NCBI GenBank assembly: GCA_002104895.1 | Contig: MCFG01000040.1 | Coordinates: 213,673-277,672, forward strand | Source of the DNA: Anaeromyces robustus | Taxonomy: Eukaryota > Neocallimastigomycota > Neocallimastigomycetes > Neocallimastigales > Neocallimastigaceae | DNA length: 64,000 nt | Reading direction: 5' to 3' | Shown: positions 1-12,990 of the stretch, one piece after another | Position numbering within the stretch: the stretch's first letter is position 1 | Layout: each line of letters starts with the position of its first letter | Position numbers and translations under genes: made by a program | The notes under the pieces: generated by a model | What the model was told of the DNA's origin: nothing | The model's database searches: none | What the model saw: only the letters and a program-made list of their open reading frames with translations

Positions 1-367
1 AAATATAAAGTTAAATAAATGATAAAAAAGTACTAAGAACATTTCCTATTCATTTTAATAAGTGAATTATCCATCAGAAAAAAAAATTATTATTTCCTTA
101 CCAAAATATATTTTATCAACTACTTAACCACATAAAAATGCAAATAAATTGTATAACACAATATATTATAATATATAATATTAATATATATTCATCGATC
201 AATAATTAAAAACGTGCAATGAAAATTAAATGTTTTAAATATATATAATATAATATTGCATTAATTTACAAGTTTCTATCTTTATTTATTTAAGAACAGC
301 TTTTTTACAAAAGTTGTATCAATAAATAAAACTCTTAAGATATTTATTAATTTTACATTTACTGAAA

Positions 368-959
368 GTTGTGATTATAATATTGTTATTTCAAAAGACA
401 GATAATTATAGAGATATCAGTATATAAGAACAACAAAAAATTGATGAATTAGCTAAGAAGAAATTAAATTATATTTATGCCACTATTTAAACATAATAAG
501 AATAATTATTTTTAGATGTCAAAATTAATGAAAAATTAGAAGAGTTTGAATCACTCGAAATAATGATAGTACTATATAAATTCATTAATAAAATTAGAAC
601 AATAGATGAATGTAAAAAGATGGGAAATAAAAAAAATCATAAGCATACTGATAAAAATCTATTAGAATATGATGCTACTAAAAAAGCTAAGCTAATCATT
701 ATATGATTGCTACAAAATTTGTCAAAACAATATAAATTAGGAAGAAAACTGTGCTAATTACCTTCACTATGAAAAGGTTTTTCAATAAAATTATTAAACT
801 CAAATATTTTTTATTGTAGTATATGCAGGTAATGAAAACGATGACTATTGTCATCCAAAAGATTTAACTGAAATAAATGATTTTTAAAGTCAAAGAATTC
901 TTTGGACTAAAAAATAGTATTATTTTTAGTTCTACTACAAATATCAGTAACTTTAGTGA
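368..959 (+). pseudogene. Coding-like segments interrupted by TAA/TAG only
   Basis: Two stretches read like protein. The first (368-706) runs in one frame through segments such as EQQKIDELAKKKLNYIYA and LDVKINEKLEEFESLE, with five in-frame TAA and no TGA until 704-706. The second (819-959) gives VYAGNENDDYCHPKDLTEIN, then a Gln/Tyr-rich stretch with TAA and TAG codons, and meets TGA at 957-959. A tattgtag sequence just before 820 could be an intron acceptor. Codon content (GAT, GAA, AAG) is unlike the surrounding A/T noise. Either this is an old gene in which CAA/CAG became TAA/TAG by C-to-T change, or a piece from an organism that reads TAA/TAG as glutamine, such as a rumen ciliate. The family is not recognised. 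Confidence 0.4.
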
Positions 960-1030
960 TATGACTTAGATAAAAACTAATATATATATATTCAAGTAAT
1001 AGATGAAAAAGAAGATAAATATAAAATTAA

Positions 1031-1222
1031 ATAAAATAAGATAAAATAAAATAAAATAAAATAAAATAAAATAAAATAAAATAAAATAAAATAAAATAAA
1101 ATAAAATAAAATAAAATAAAATAAAATAAAATAAAATAAAATAAAATAAAATAAAATAAAATAAAATAAAATAAAATAAAATAAAATAAAATAAAATAAA
1201 ATAAAATAAAATAAAATAAAAA
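1031..1222. repeat. ATAAA pentanucleotide microsatellite
   Basis: About 190 bp of nearly perfect ATAAA repeats (TTTAT on the other strand). The open Phe/Ile/Leu-rich frame across it is an artefact of the period-5 sequence having no stop on the minus strand. Confidence 0.95.
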
Positions 1223-1597
1223 TAAATAACAAATTATATATAAATTGATGGGAAAAAACTATTAATACTTTCATAATAAAAAATATTTATTATTTATTAG
1301 TATTATTATTATTATAAGAATTTAGTATTATAACGATAATAATTATAATATTATTGTATATAAAAATATTAATAATATCATTATTAATATATGTATATAT
1401 AATAATGATCGGGTATACATTTTTTTTTAAGCAAAATAAAAAAAAATGACAGAAATGATAGTATGTTCATTAAATATTATTAATACTCGTTATCTCCTTA
1501 ATAATTAGAAAAATTATCGATATTATTAAAGAAGGTATACTTTTGGTTTAACTTTAAAAAAGAAAGAATATATAAAACATTATAATTATTAATAATA

Positions 1598-3877
1598 TTA
1601 TCTTAATTTATTATTATTATTATCATTATTATTATTATTATTACCTATATTATTATCATCATTACAAGCACCACTACTTGTTCCAGCTTTTGTTGACGGA
1701 ACTTCTTGATTTATGTGATAATGATAAGGTAAATGATCATTTGGTAAACTAATTGTTCTTATTGGTATATTTTGATTATTATGACTGTGATTTTGATTCT
1801 GAATTTGACTTTGACTATGATTTTGAATATAATTATGATTATGAACAAAATTATTATTGGTATTATCATCTGAATTACTATTATTGATAATATTATTTTT
1901 ATTATTTTCAAAGAATAATGAATCAAAAATATTATATTTGAATCGAGTAGATTGTCGATTTTTATTATTATATATTGATTTAGTTAAGGATGGTATTTTA
2001 TTTCCTAATTTATAAGAACTATGACGTAAATTATAGTGTTTAGTTAAACATTGTTCACATGAACAATTTTGCATATGACCAATTTCTTCAACAGTATCTT
2101 CTACTTTATCAATAATTTCTCCAGTATTAAGAGCATCAATACAATTTTTAATTGAATTTGAAGAATTTGTTAGATCAGTATCGATGACTAAAGGTTCCGT
2201 AGTTAATCTTTTATTTAAAATTGTTTTACTATAAGTTGATAATGAAGAAGAAGAAGAGAAAGGTAATGAATCAGCATTATTTGTTTCAGAAGCATTTGAT
2301 GGTTCTATAGGAATGGATAAAAAGTTATTTACATTTAAATTATCAACATTGTTTGATAATGTGGAGGAAGTAGTATTATTTAATAATAAAGATTTATTTT
2401 TATTATAATTATTTAACGACATGGTAGCAGTGGAAGTAGTATTATCTTTATCAAAATTTTCATTAACTACAGATGAAGAAGAAATATCATAAATTTTTTC
2501 AAAATTTTTATAATCATGTTTTTTCAGAGATTTTAATGAATGATATTTCAAATCAGAAGGATGATACTTTTTGTTTTCAATAATTATTGTCATAATTGGA
2601 GATGAAATTTGTTCTTCATATGATGAATTGATGCTAGCATCATATGCACGATTATATATATTATTATTTTTATTAATGAATTTTGATTTTGATTTTGATT
2701 TTGATTTTGATTGTGATTTTGATTTTGATTTTTGTCCTTCTTTTGAAACGGAAAATAAGTTTTCGTTTGAATCTATACTTGTATTTTTATTTGAATTTGA
2801 ATTTAAATCTGTATTTAACTTTTTAGAATAATTATCAATACTATTATTATCATCAATATTATTTACATCATTTTGAATTTGATGACTATGATTACTATGA
2901 TGATGATGATAATGATGATGATGTGTACTTCTTAAATGAAGTGGACTTTCTTTTAAATAATTTATTTCTTCAGAAGTTAATTTTAAACTTTCATTATTAT
3001 TTTTTTCGTCATCATTATCATTATTATTATTGTCATTTTCATAATTATTATTATTATTGTTGTTGTTGTTGTTACTGGTATAAATATTATCATACAACTT
3101 ACTTAATATATTAAAGTTTGAATTAGAATTCGATTTTTTGAAATTAAATAAATCAAAAGTACTTTGTTCATGTGGACTTAGTATTGGCGAATATTCTATT
3201 GTTTTAAGAAATTGATCTTTTTGATATAAAAATGAACATTTAGAATCATCTAAAATATCTGTATCATAAATATTTGTCTTTTTTCGTACTTTTTTTGTAT
3301 TTGAGGATATATCATTTTTATTGAATTTTTTTTTTTTTTTTAATGAAAAAAAAAAATTTTTTTTACAAAACAATTCCAAAATTGTAATAATATTAATATT
3401 AAATTGAAATATATAGTATTATTAAAAGAAAATAAAATAAAAACATGTTAATAATTATATTACTCTTATTATATAAATATGTAATTATAATTATGGTAAT
3501 TAAAATTTTTTATTTTTATTTTCCTTTTTTTTTTTACGAAATAGTATAAATCATAAAATGGGTCTTCTTTTTTAATAAATAAATATAAAAAATTTATAAT
3601 AAAAAATATAATAATATAGAAAAAAAATAAAATAAAAAGAAATAAAATAAAATAAAATAAAATAAAATAGAAAGAAAATGATAATATAATGATAATTTAT
3701 TTATAAAAAAATATTAATAATATTTTTATATAGGAAAAAAAAGCATAATTTACCATTATTAGTAGATATAGTTAATTTAGGTGGAAAACTAACTTCTTCA
3801 TTATTATTATTATTATTAAAAGAATTTAATTTCGATGTAGATAAAGAAGTATATGAATTTGGAGATTGTTGTTGATT

Positions 3878-3909
<32 letters not shown>

Positions 3910-4553
3910 CAGATAAATCAAAACTTGAATTAATAGTAGTAGTATCATTAGTAGTATGGATAATACTAGTAGTATCTATAGCTTTATCTGGTAATGGTGA
4001 AACTAAAGGTAATTGTAATGAAGTGAATGGAGGTGATGTTGGAGATAAATTAATATCTGAATGACATATAAAATTTATATCGTTATGAACATGATGATCA
4101 TCCTCATGATCATTAAATAAAAATTTACTATTATTTTTTGCATTAAAAATTAATTTTTTTATTTTTTTAACAATATAACGAGTTTTTTGGGTATCAGAAT
4201 CTGATGAAGATAAAGATGAAGAAGACGTAGAAGGGGATGATAAAGAAGAATTAGAAACTAATGAAAAAGTACTACCAATTGGAGAACTTGTATAATGATC
4301 ATCTGATATTCTTATATAATCAGTAGTCATTATACCATTATGATTATTATGATTATTATTATTATTATTATAATTATTATTATATTGGTTATTACTATTA
4401 TTATTACTACGATTAAGATTACAATTTTGATTGCAATCATTGAAATTATTACATTTAAAAATTATAAATTTCTTACTGTCATCATCGCTACTATCATCTT
4501 CATCATTCTCATTATCATCATTTCTTTTATTTATATTATTATTTATATTGTGA

Positions 4554-4585
<32 letters not shown>

Positions 4586-4813
4586 TATTTTATGCCTTAA
4601 ATCTAATTCATTATGAGTTATATGATCAAATTCTTGTTCATAATGATCTCCATAATAACCATCCTCTATATAATAAGATTCAATAGAACAAGAAGATAAA
4701 GAACGTAGATCAGAAGAAAACCTATCTGGATAATATTGATTAATTACATTAAAACCTGATTTTGTAATAAAAGTGGGTATTTTAGTTATAGAATGATAAA
4801 TATCATTTGACAT
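1598..4813 (-). CDS. Asn/Ser-rich low-complexity protein, two exons, function unknown
   Basis: Two long minus-strand frames are best joined as one gene. Exon 1 is 4813-3754 (353 codons plus 1 nt, donor G|GTAAATT at 3753) and exon 2 is 3288-1598 (acceptor AAAAG at 3290-3289). The phases match and give 916 residues ending NKLR. The product starts MSNDIYHSITKIPTF and is dominated by Asn, Ser, His and Gln runs: a His-rich block near 2885-2925, polyGln near 3871-3907, and SKSKSQ repeats near 2678-2730. Ordered-looking islands include PPKLTIS just before the junction, EYSPILSPHEQSTFDLFNF near 3150-3200, and NCSCEQCLTKHYNLRHSSYK near 2020-2075, whose CxCxxC could bind metal. No known domain is recognised. 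Alternatively these are two separate genes, the downstream one starting at 3379, but a start there leads straight into poly-Phe/Lys sequence that looks like intron. Confidence 0.6.
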
Positions 4814-4819
4814 TTTGAT

Positions 4820-7069
4820 TTTTTTGATTTAATAATTGTATATATATATATATTATATTAATATTTAATGCCTTATTAATTTTCTTTTGCTATTAATTTT
4901 TTAGTTATAATAATAATTGATTTTAATTGATTTTAACGAAAACTTTGAATGAATAAAAATATTATAAAATTTAATTAAATTTTTATTTTGAATATTTAAT
5001 AGCTTTATTTTTTGTTTTTATATATTTTTTAATTTAGTGTTTTATTTTTTATTTTAACTAGTATTGCTATTGATAATTGAAAATAATGTTACTTTTTCTT
5101 ATATATATATAATTAATTTATATATGTTATCTAATGTATCTTGACAAAATCTCTGATAGTAGTATATAATTGCATTTAAAACTTCATGTATTCAATTGTC
5201 TTGTAAATAATAACGAAATTATTATAATGATGAAAAAGAATAAAAAAAAATAGAAAAAAATAAAAAAAAAGAAATAGTTAGAAATAATAAAAAAAATTAT
5301 TTTTTTATATCTAATTTTTTTTTCTTTTTTTATATATATATGAAGGTTTTTTATTTTTGTCAAATAATTAATATATTTTAATTTAAAAAATTAAAGTTTA
5401 TTATTAAAAAAAATAAAAAAAAATAAAAAAAACTTGAAATATAATATTTTACCATGAATTATATAATGAAAGAAACCATTGATAATTTACCTCATTAATT
5501 AATTATCGTTAATTAATTAAGAATAAATAAAATAATAATATTAATAATAATAATAATAATAATAAATAATAATAAAAAACAAAATAATCTAAACTTTGTT
5601 TTATATATATATCGTCGATAATTTAAATAAATATATATATTTATATGTTTTTTTTTTACATTAATAATAAAGTTTTTTTTTTATTTTTTTGTTATAAAAT
5701 TTAAAAGAGTATATATAACAATATATTTTATTATAATATATGTTTTATCTAAATTATTAGAGAATGAGACATTTTTATTTGATTGTTAATTAAAATCATT
5801 AACAATTAAAGTTGTAACTTTTTTTTTGTTTTTAAGTCATTTTATTTTTTAGCCTTGAATTTAAGTTAATATAGATGATTTATCCGTTTCTTTTTTTCAT
5901 ATAATTATGATAAATTATAATCATAAGATTCTTTTTAATATTCTTATTTTTTAAATAAAAAAATTTTTCTAGAATAAATTATGTTTATCAAATAACAATA
6001 ATAAAATGATATATTACTATTAAATTTTAAACTTTTTTTTAATGTTATTTTATTTAAACTTATTTTTAATATTAATTTCATATTTTTTATTTTAATATTA
6101 ATTATTGCAATTAAGATTATTATTGTTATCATTGAATGAAAAACATATATACATATCTTTTCTTTTTATTCTTTTTTTAATATATTCGGTACAATTTCCG
6201 TTTTATTTTATTTTTTTTTTTTTGCTTCTGTAATTATCTTTTTTTTTTTTTTTTTTAATAACAAAAAAAAATTTAGAAAAAAAAAGATATATATTTTTTA
6301 TGATATAAATTATTATTACTTTTTATATATTAGTATTTTATTATATATATTATAATAAAAAAAGTAATTCATATAATATAAATGATAATAATAAATGGAA
6401 ATATTATTAAAATATATATATATACAAAGCAAGATATATATTTTAATAATTTAATTATTAATAGATAACATTAAAATAAATATTCATATATATATTATAG
6501 TTAAATAAAAATTATAATTATTATTTTGATGTTTGTATATAAAGTAGTTTAATATATAACTTTTAATCAAAAAAAATATATATATTTTAATAGTTTTGTT
6601 AATTAAAAAAAATTTTTATTTACATTTTAATATATAAAAAAAGATTAAATTTTTTTGAAATTGATTATAAATTTGGAAAAATTTAATTTTTTTAAATATT
6701 ATTTTTTCTGTATAATTTTTTTAATTCTTTTTTTTTTTTTTTGTTTTTTAGAAAGAAAAATAGTATAATAACAAATTATAATAGTAAGTATTCATCATTA
6801 TTTTTATATTTATTTTTTCGCATACATAAATATATAATATATAAATTTTCTTTTTAAAAATAAGTATTATAATTAACTTTAGAATAATAATATGAGTAAC
6901 AATTAAAAAAAAATATATATATATAAATATATTATACTTTTTATCTTATTAAATAATTAATAATACATCCTATTTTGTTTTATATTTATATTCCAGTACC
7001 ATTTAAAAAAAAAAATAAAATAATAAACTAAAAATAATAAAAAAAGTAATATATAACTGAAGTAAAAAA
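4820..7069. other. Intergenic, A/T-rich; nothing recognised
   Basis: About 2.2 kb between divergently transcribed genes (minus-strand gene ending at 4813, AP-3 sigma starting at 7070), so it should hold both promoters. Only homopolymer runs, TATATA stretches and short palindromes (for example TTAATTAATTATCG near 5493-5520) were seen. The small open frame near 5944-6132 is low-complexity and not credible as a gene. Confidence 0.7.
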
Positions 7070-7803
7070 ATGATACAAGCAGTTTACATATTTAATAATC
7101 AAGGAAAACCAAGATTAATTTCAGACTATCGTAACTTGGTAAAATTTTAAATTTTATTTATATATAAAGAAATTATTTTATTAAAAGAAATAAATATATA
7201 AAATGATAATATATTAATTTTATATAAATATTCTTTAACTTTATATTTATGTATAATATAATCTTTATAAATGTAAAATTTATTTATAATAAATTTCAAA
7301 TTTATGATTTTATTTATAATTGGAAATTCGAAATACATATATAAAATCACATTTCGAAATCTTTTTTTCTCTTTTTTTTTTTTTTAAAAAAAAATAAATA
7401 AATAAATAAAGGATGTACAAAAATCACAAGAATTCTTAAAAGAAACTTATAACCTTATTAAAACACGTAAAGATAATCAATGTAATTTTATTGAAGGAAG
7501 TAAATTATTAGGAGGTTCCAATACTAAAATTATTTACAGAGTAAGTTATTAAAATAATATATATATAATTTAAAAAAACATAAATGAAATAATGGAATAT
7601 TAATTTATTAAAAATATATATATATATATTAATTTATTATATTATTTATTTTTATATTTTATAAATGAAATTGTTTTTATTATATTATATATATTATATA
7701 TATGTTTCATACATATAATAATTCTTTTAATATTAATCTTGAAATAAATTTTATTATTTTTAAATATCTCAACATTGGAAAAAAAAATAATAACAACAAC
7801 AAC

Positions 7804-7846
<43 letters not shown>

Positions 7847-8399
7847 TATTCAAAATGTAGCATTATGCTACATTATACTTTGTATTTGTTGTAGATAGTT
7901 CAGAAAGTGAACTTGGTATATTGGATTTAATTCAAGTTTTAGTCGAATCTCTTGATAAATGTTTTGAAAATGTTTGTGAATTAGATATAGTGTTCAAATG
8001 TGACCAAGTATGAATCATTTATATACATAGATATATTTATTATATTAATATTTTGTTATTTTATTTTAGTATTTATTAGTACTTAATATACATATTAAAT
8101 AAAAATTTAATTAATAGGTACATTATATTCTAAATGAAATTATTAGTGGTGGAATGGTAAAATAATAATAATTTTTATTTATAATAAAAAATAAAAAATA
8201 TATATATATATATTTTTTTTTTTTTCTAATATTAAAATTTATAATTTTTCGAATTAATCAATAAAACTTAACTAATTATTTATATATATTTATTATTTAT
8301 TATATATAAAATCCTATATATTTTATTTTTATTAAGGTCTTGGAAACAAAATATGGAGAAGTTGTACATGCCTTTAATGAACAATCAAAAATTAAATAA
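7070..8399 (+). CDS. APS3: AP-3 complex subunit sigma
   Basis: Small (sigma) chain of the AP-3 clathrin-adaptor-like complex, which sorts cargo from Golgi/endosomes to the vacuole. Five exons: 7070-7138, 7412-7540, 7861-8007, 8118-8156 and 8337-8399. All junctions are GT-AG and fall between codons, giving 148 residues. The sequence is a single longin-like small-adaptin fold from end to end. Family signatures are MIQAVYIFNNQGKPRL at the start, then NFIEGSKLLGGSNTKIIYRH, YATLYFVFVVDSSESELGIL and LDLIQVLVESLDKCFENVCE, and finally VHYILNEIISGGMVLETKYG. The SSESELGILDLIQV block and the C-terminal GGMVLET favour AP-3 sigma over AP-1 or AP-2. It ends soon after the core fold, lacking the variable tail of animal homologues. 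Confident assignment. Confidence 0.95.
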
Positions 8400-8595
8400 A
8401 ATATCATAATATATATATATATAAAATAAAAAAAAAACAATTTTTTTTTAAAAAATAATATAATAATTATTTATAACATATATATATGTATACTCCTTAA
8501 GCGTACTCATATTTAGTATATCATTTAAATTATCAGTAGAAAATAAAAAGAAAAAAATAAATGAAAATAATAATAAAATAATAATAATAATAATA

Positions 8596-8626
<31 letters not shown>

Positions 8627-8831
8627 AATTGTATATTAATTAATAATTAATTACATTAGCAAATAAAATAAACACGTATAGATTATAAAACTTTCATAAC
8701 ATATGAAAAAAAAATTAAATTTTCTATCTCTATTTATTCACATTAATAAATTTATTTCTATTTATTATATAAAACAATCAATAAATCAATAATAATAAAA
8801 AATGTAACAATTAAATATATATATACAAAAA

Positions 8832-8867
<36 letters not shown>

Positions 8868-9987
8868 ATATAAAAAGTTTATTTTCTGTACTTTATTATT
8901 GTTATTGTTAAATATAATTCATTATACAATTCATAATTATTCATTATTTACAATATTAACAATATTATATAATCGCTCTAACAACTGAGCTATCGAAGGA
9001 TCTTTATTCATTATTTACACATAAATCACGAATAATATTAATTAATTTTCTTTTTTTTTATTTTTTTTTACTATTTTTTTATTAAATAGTTATTATTTTT
9101 TTTTTTAACTTTTATATATATATATGTATGTATAACTTTAATTAATTAATGCTATTTCGTTTTTATTATTGTTGTTTTTTGTCATTTTCTTTTTTTTTTT
9201 TTTTTTTTTTGTTCTTGATTTATTTATTTTTGCTTTATTATTATTGTTGTTACTATTTTTTTTAATAATTGTATTAAAAAAAAAAAAAACTTCATTACAA
9301 AAATAACATTATATTATATATATTCAATAAAAAAAGGGATAGAAAGTTAATGTTTTTTTTTTTTTTTTTTTTTTTTGCTCTCTTTGTTCCCTTTTATATT
9401 AATGTTATTATTATTTGTTATATAATTGTTTTATTTATTTTTTTTTTCTTTTTTATAGATAAAGAAAAAAAATTGAAATTATTTAATGTATGTAAATATA
9501 TATATATTACTTTACTTTTTGATATTTATTATAAAAAAAATTAAGAAATAAAAATAAATATATATATGATGAAGAAAACAAAAAAAAAAAAAAAAAATTA
9601 ATAATATATAAATTGTACAAGCATTTTGAAAAAATAAAATAAAATAAAATAAAATAAAATAAATAAATAATTAAATAAATAGAATTTAAAAATAAAATTA
9701 TAATATATAAAAGAAATAAAAATAAATAATAATTATATAAAAATAAAAAAAAATAAGATATTAATAATTTTTATAATTATTTAATATTATTATTATCTTT
9801 ATTTTTTTTATTGTATTATATATATTATTTTTTATTTTTTATTTATATATATATATATATTATTTATTTATTTATTTATTTTTATTTTTCTTTATTTTAT
9901 TTTATTTTATTTATCTATTCTTTTTTTTTTTTTTTTTTTTTTATTTTTTTCAATATATATGTACACTAGAAAAAAAAAAATTAAAAG
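8400..9987. other. Intergenic between convergent genes
   Basis: Downstream ends of AP-3 sigma (plus) and the SAPS gene (minus). Contains ATA and ATAAATA repeats near 8570-8630 and 8830-8870, poly-T/poly-A runs, AAAAT repeats near 9630-9665, and the tRNA fragment listed separately. The poly-Phe frame at 9350-9544 is a T-run artefact. Confidence 0.7.
8974..9000 (-). pseudogene. 5' fragment of a tRNA, probably tRNA-Tyr
   Basis: Read on the minus strand, 27 nt match the acceptor and D-arm of a eukaryotic tRNA: TCCTTCGATAGCTCAG followed by TTGTTAGAGCG. This includes an A-box-like TAGCTCAGTTG. The CCTTCGATAGCTCAG start is typical of fungal tRNA-Tyr. No anticodon arm, T-arm or matching 3' acceptor strand (which would read CGAAGGA on the same strand) follows within about 150 nt, so this is a truncated pseudogene or the head of a tRNA-derived element, not a working tRNA. 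Confidence 0.6.
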
Positions 9988-10540
9988 TTATATCTCATAT
10001 CTAATAAGGTTTTTCTTATTAAATATAAAGTAATCATTAGTTGTTGATATAATGATAGGTTTAGAATTGGATTCTTGATAGTTTTCATAGAAAGATGGAT
10101 CACTAATTAAATTTAAATCTATTGTAGTATTAGAATATCGTAACGGTGTAGTATCTAATGCACAACAAATATTTTGCCTATCAAATGAATATGATGGACT
10201 AATTAGAATTTAATATATAATAATATATAAATTAATAAATATTAATTATATATATATATTTATAAATTTTATATAATAATAAATTATTATTTAATCTTTG
10301 TTTATGATTATTAATATTTACCTACCGAATATTTTTCAAAATTTTTGTATCTTTTTCTTCATTAACACCATATCCTAATAATGCAGCATCTTTTTGTATA
10401 TTAATATTAATATATTAATATATAATAATAGATAATTTAAAAAAATAAATTAATAAATAAATAAATTAAAAGTTAAATAATAATAAATAATTAAATTTTT
10501 ATTTCTTCATAATATTAAATAATTTTCATCAATGAAAATA

Positions 10541-10572
<32 letters not shown>

Positions 10573-12738
10573 AAATTAAAACTTACATAATGATTCTAAT
10601 TCAACACCATCAACATTTTTCAATTCTTTATCTTTTTTTATTAATCTGGCTAAATATTTATGAGTTGATATTTTTGGAGTATAAGGTAATGGTCTAGTAT
10701 TACCAATATATTCAAATTTTTGTCTATTTCCAATTTGTTCTTTAGTAGCTTTTTTCAATATTGGTAAAAAATTTTTCCATTCATTATTATTATCTAATAA
10801 TGATTTTAGAATACAATTTGGTTGACTTTCACATGTAAATCTAATATGATTACACATTAATATGATATATCCTTTACAATCGATATATCTTGGTATATTG
10901 AAATTATCTATAAATTGATTAATTAAATTAGTTTCAATAAATAAGCTATTTAAAATTGGTATATAATTTGATTTTAATGCAAATTCAAAAAATTTAAAGA
11001 ATAAAGCATGATATATATTATTAGATTGATTTTCAAAAAACCATTCTACTAAAAGTTTCCAAGGTATATATTCCAACATTTCATATTCATCTTTTTTAAG
11101 TTCTCTTATAGTTGTAATAATAATTTTTAATAAATTTATTTTACTAACAGTTAAACGTATCTTTGATTTTTTCTTATTCTTATTATTATTATTATTATTA
11201 TTATTAATACTATCCTCATTATCATCATCATCATCATCATCATCAAAAATTCTTGGTGAACCTAAACCATTACAAAGTTCTTCAATATTATTTTTTAAAT
11301 AACTTACTATAGATTTTTTAAGTGGTTCTAATGGTCTATTATCAGAAAATACAAATGAAGAAGTAGTAAGTGATACATTATCAGATACATATATACATTT
11401 TTCTAAAAAGGCTAAAAGTAATTCAATACAAGCACGTTGTTGAATCTGATTTTTATTTTCACCAATATGATTAATAAGTACAGAAAGACAAGACGGATCT
11501 AACTGAATAGATGATAATAATATATTACTATCTTCAGTTTTAGAACCTTCTTCAATCATTTGTATTATAAATTCAGAAGTGGCATTAATAATAACTGGGA
11601 AATCTTTAAGGTCCAGCATAGTTAATAAAGTTTCTATTAATTCCATTTCTTGAAGTTCAGTAAAAAGTTGAACTTGTAAACCAGGTTTAGCATCAAATAA
11701 AAATATTGTTGATATTAAAGAAGATGTAATTGCAGGTTCATGAATATAACGTAACATTTGATAAATTGGTTGTTCCTTAAATTCATCACTAGTGATAAGT
11801 AATGCAATTTCACCGTGAGTTAATTCAATTAAATGATTCCAAAGAGGTTTAAAATGATTAAAATTACCTTCAGATTTTGGATGAAATATCTTTAATAATT
11901 CTTTTCCAATAAATTTTGCATTTTCAGTAACTACATTAATAAGAGGTGATGAAGTTAAAACTTTAAATGCATTATAAGATCTTTTCATTAACACCATATC
12001 TGAACATTCTCTTTTTCTAAAAACAGATTCATCAATTGAAAACCCTTGATTTGTTTCTTCTTCATTATATAATACAGCTTCAGGTACTCTTGTTATTTTA
12101 TGAATAAAAATACTTATAAAATCTAATTTTTTTTTTTTTTTTTGTTTTTTTATAAATAATAAAATAATAAATAATAATAATAAATATATAGATTTATATT
12201 ATTATTTATATTATAATCTTATTTATATAATAATAAAATATAAATTATTATTTATTATACCATTCATTTTCATTAATTCTATCATTTTTGGACTTAATTC
12301 TGGATTATCTAAATCTAAAAAATTATTAACAAGTTGTTCTGAATTCTCACGCATATTTAATGAATTTAAACTAAAATCTTCTGGATCAGGATAACGTATA
12401 TCATCTTTTATATTTCTAGCGTACATATTTTTTTGAGTCCATAATGTATTTTCTTCATTATCCTATTAAATATTGTTAATATTATTAAAAAAAATATTAT
12501 TAATTATAAAAAATTTTTTCATTTTTCTGTTCATTCTTCTTTTTTTTTTTTTTTTTTTTTTTTTATTAATAAATTATTGTATATATACCACAGACGTATC
12601 CATAACGTCATCCCAAGAATTATCAGGTAAAGTTATATCTTCATAATATTCCATTTCAGAATCATCATCACACATAAAGTCATCTTCGAAAAAAAAGTTA
12701 TCAATGGAATCCGTAAAATTAATTTTTACACACTTCAT
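9988..12738 (-). CDS. SAPS-family (Sit4/PP6-associated) phosphatase regulatory subunit
   Basis: Predicted regulatory subunit of a PP6/Sit4-type Ser/Thr phosphatase (yeast SAP, fission yeast Ekc1, animal PP6R). Five exons on the minus strand: 12738-12589, 12462-12261, 12122-10587, 10389-10326 and 10198-9988. All are GT-AG with consistent phase, giving 720 residues. Exon 1 is very acidic (MKCVKINFTDSIDN, then Asp/Glu-rich). The helical-repeat SAPS region runs from FLDLDNPELSPKMIELMKMN (exon 2) through exon 3. Landmarks are FNHFKPLWNHLIELTHGEIA, PGLQVQLFTELQEMELIETL with following NATSEFI, RACIELLLAFLEK, NNIYHALFFKFFEF and GYIILMCNHI, in the order expected for the family. An Asp run and an Asn run interrupt the middle (near 11190-11250). 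The C-terminal exons are not recognisable. The family call rests on remembered motif order, not an alignment. Confidence 0.8.
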
Positions 12739-12959
12739 TTTGTTTAATATTGATTATTATCCTTATATTCTAATTATTGTTGTTTCTTTAATAATTTTTA
12801 TTATAATTTGTTTATCAAATATATTTATTTCTTTATTAGTTTAATGGTTTGTTTTTAATATTGTTATTACTTAATTTTTTTTATCTTTTTTTTTTTTTTA
12901 TCTTCTTAAAAAAATTTATTATTGTTCGTTTAAATATATTTTCAAAATTTATTTTCAAA

Positions 12960-12990
<31 letters not shown>

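Noticed and set aside
966-1274. Phe/Ile/Leu/Tyr-rich frame
   Set aside because: It is the translation of an ATAAA microsatellite.
7147-7863. Minus-strand frames inside AP-3 sigma introns
   Set aside because: Low-complexity Ile/Lys/Tyr text lying in introns of a confidently assigned gene.
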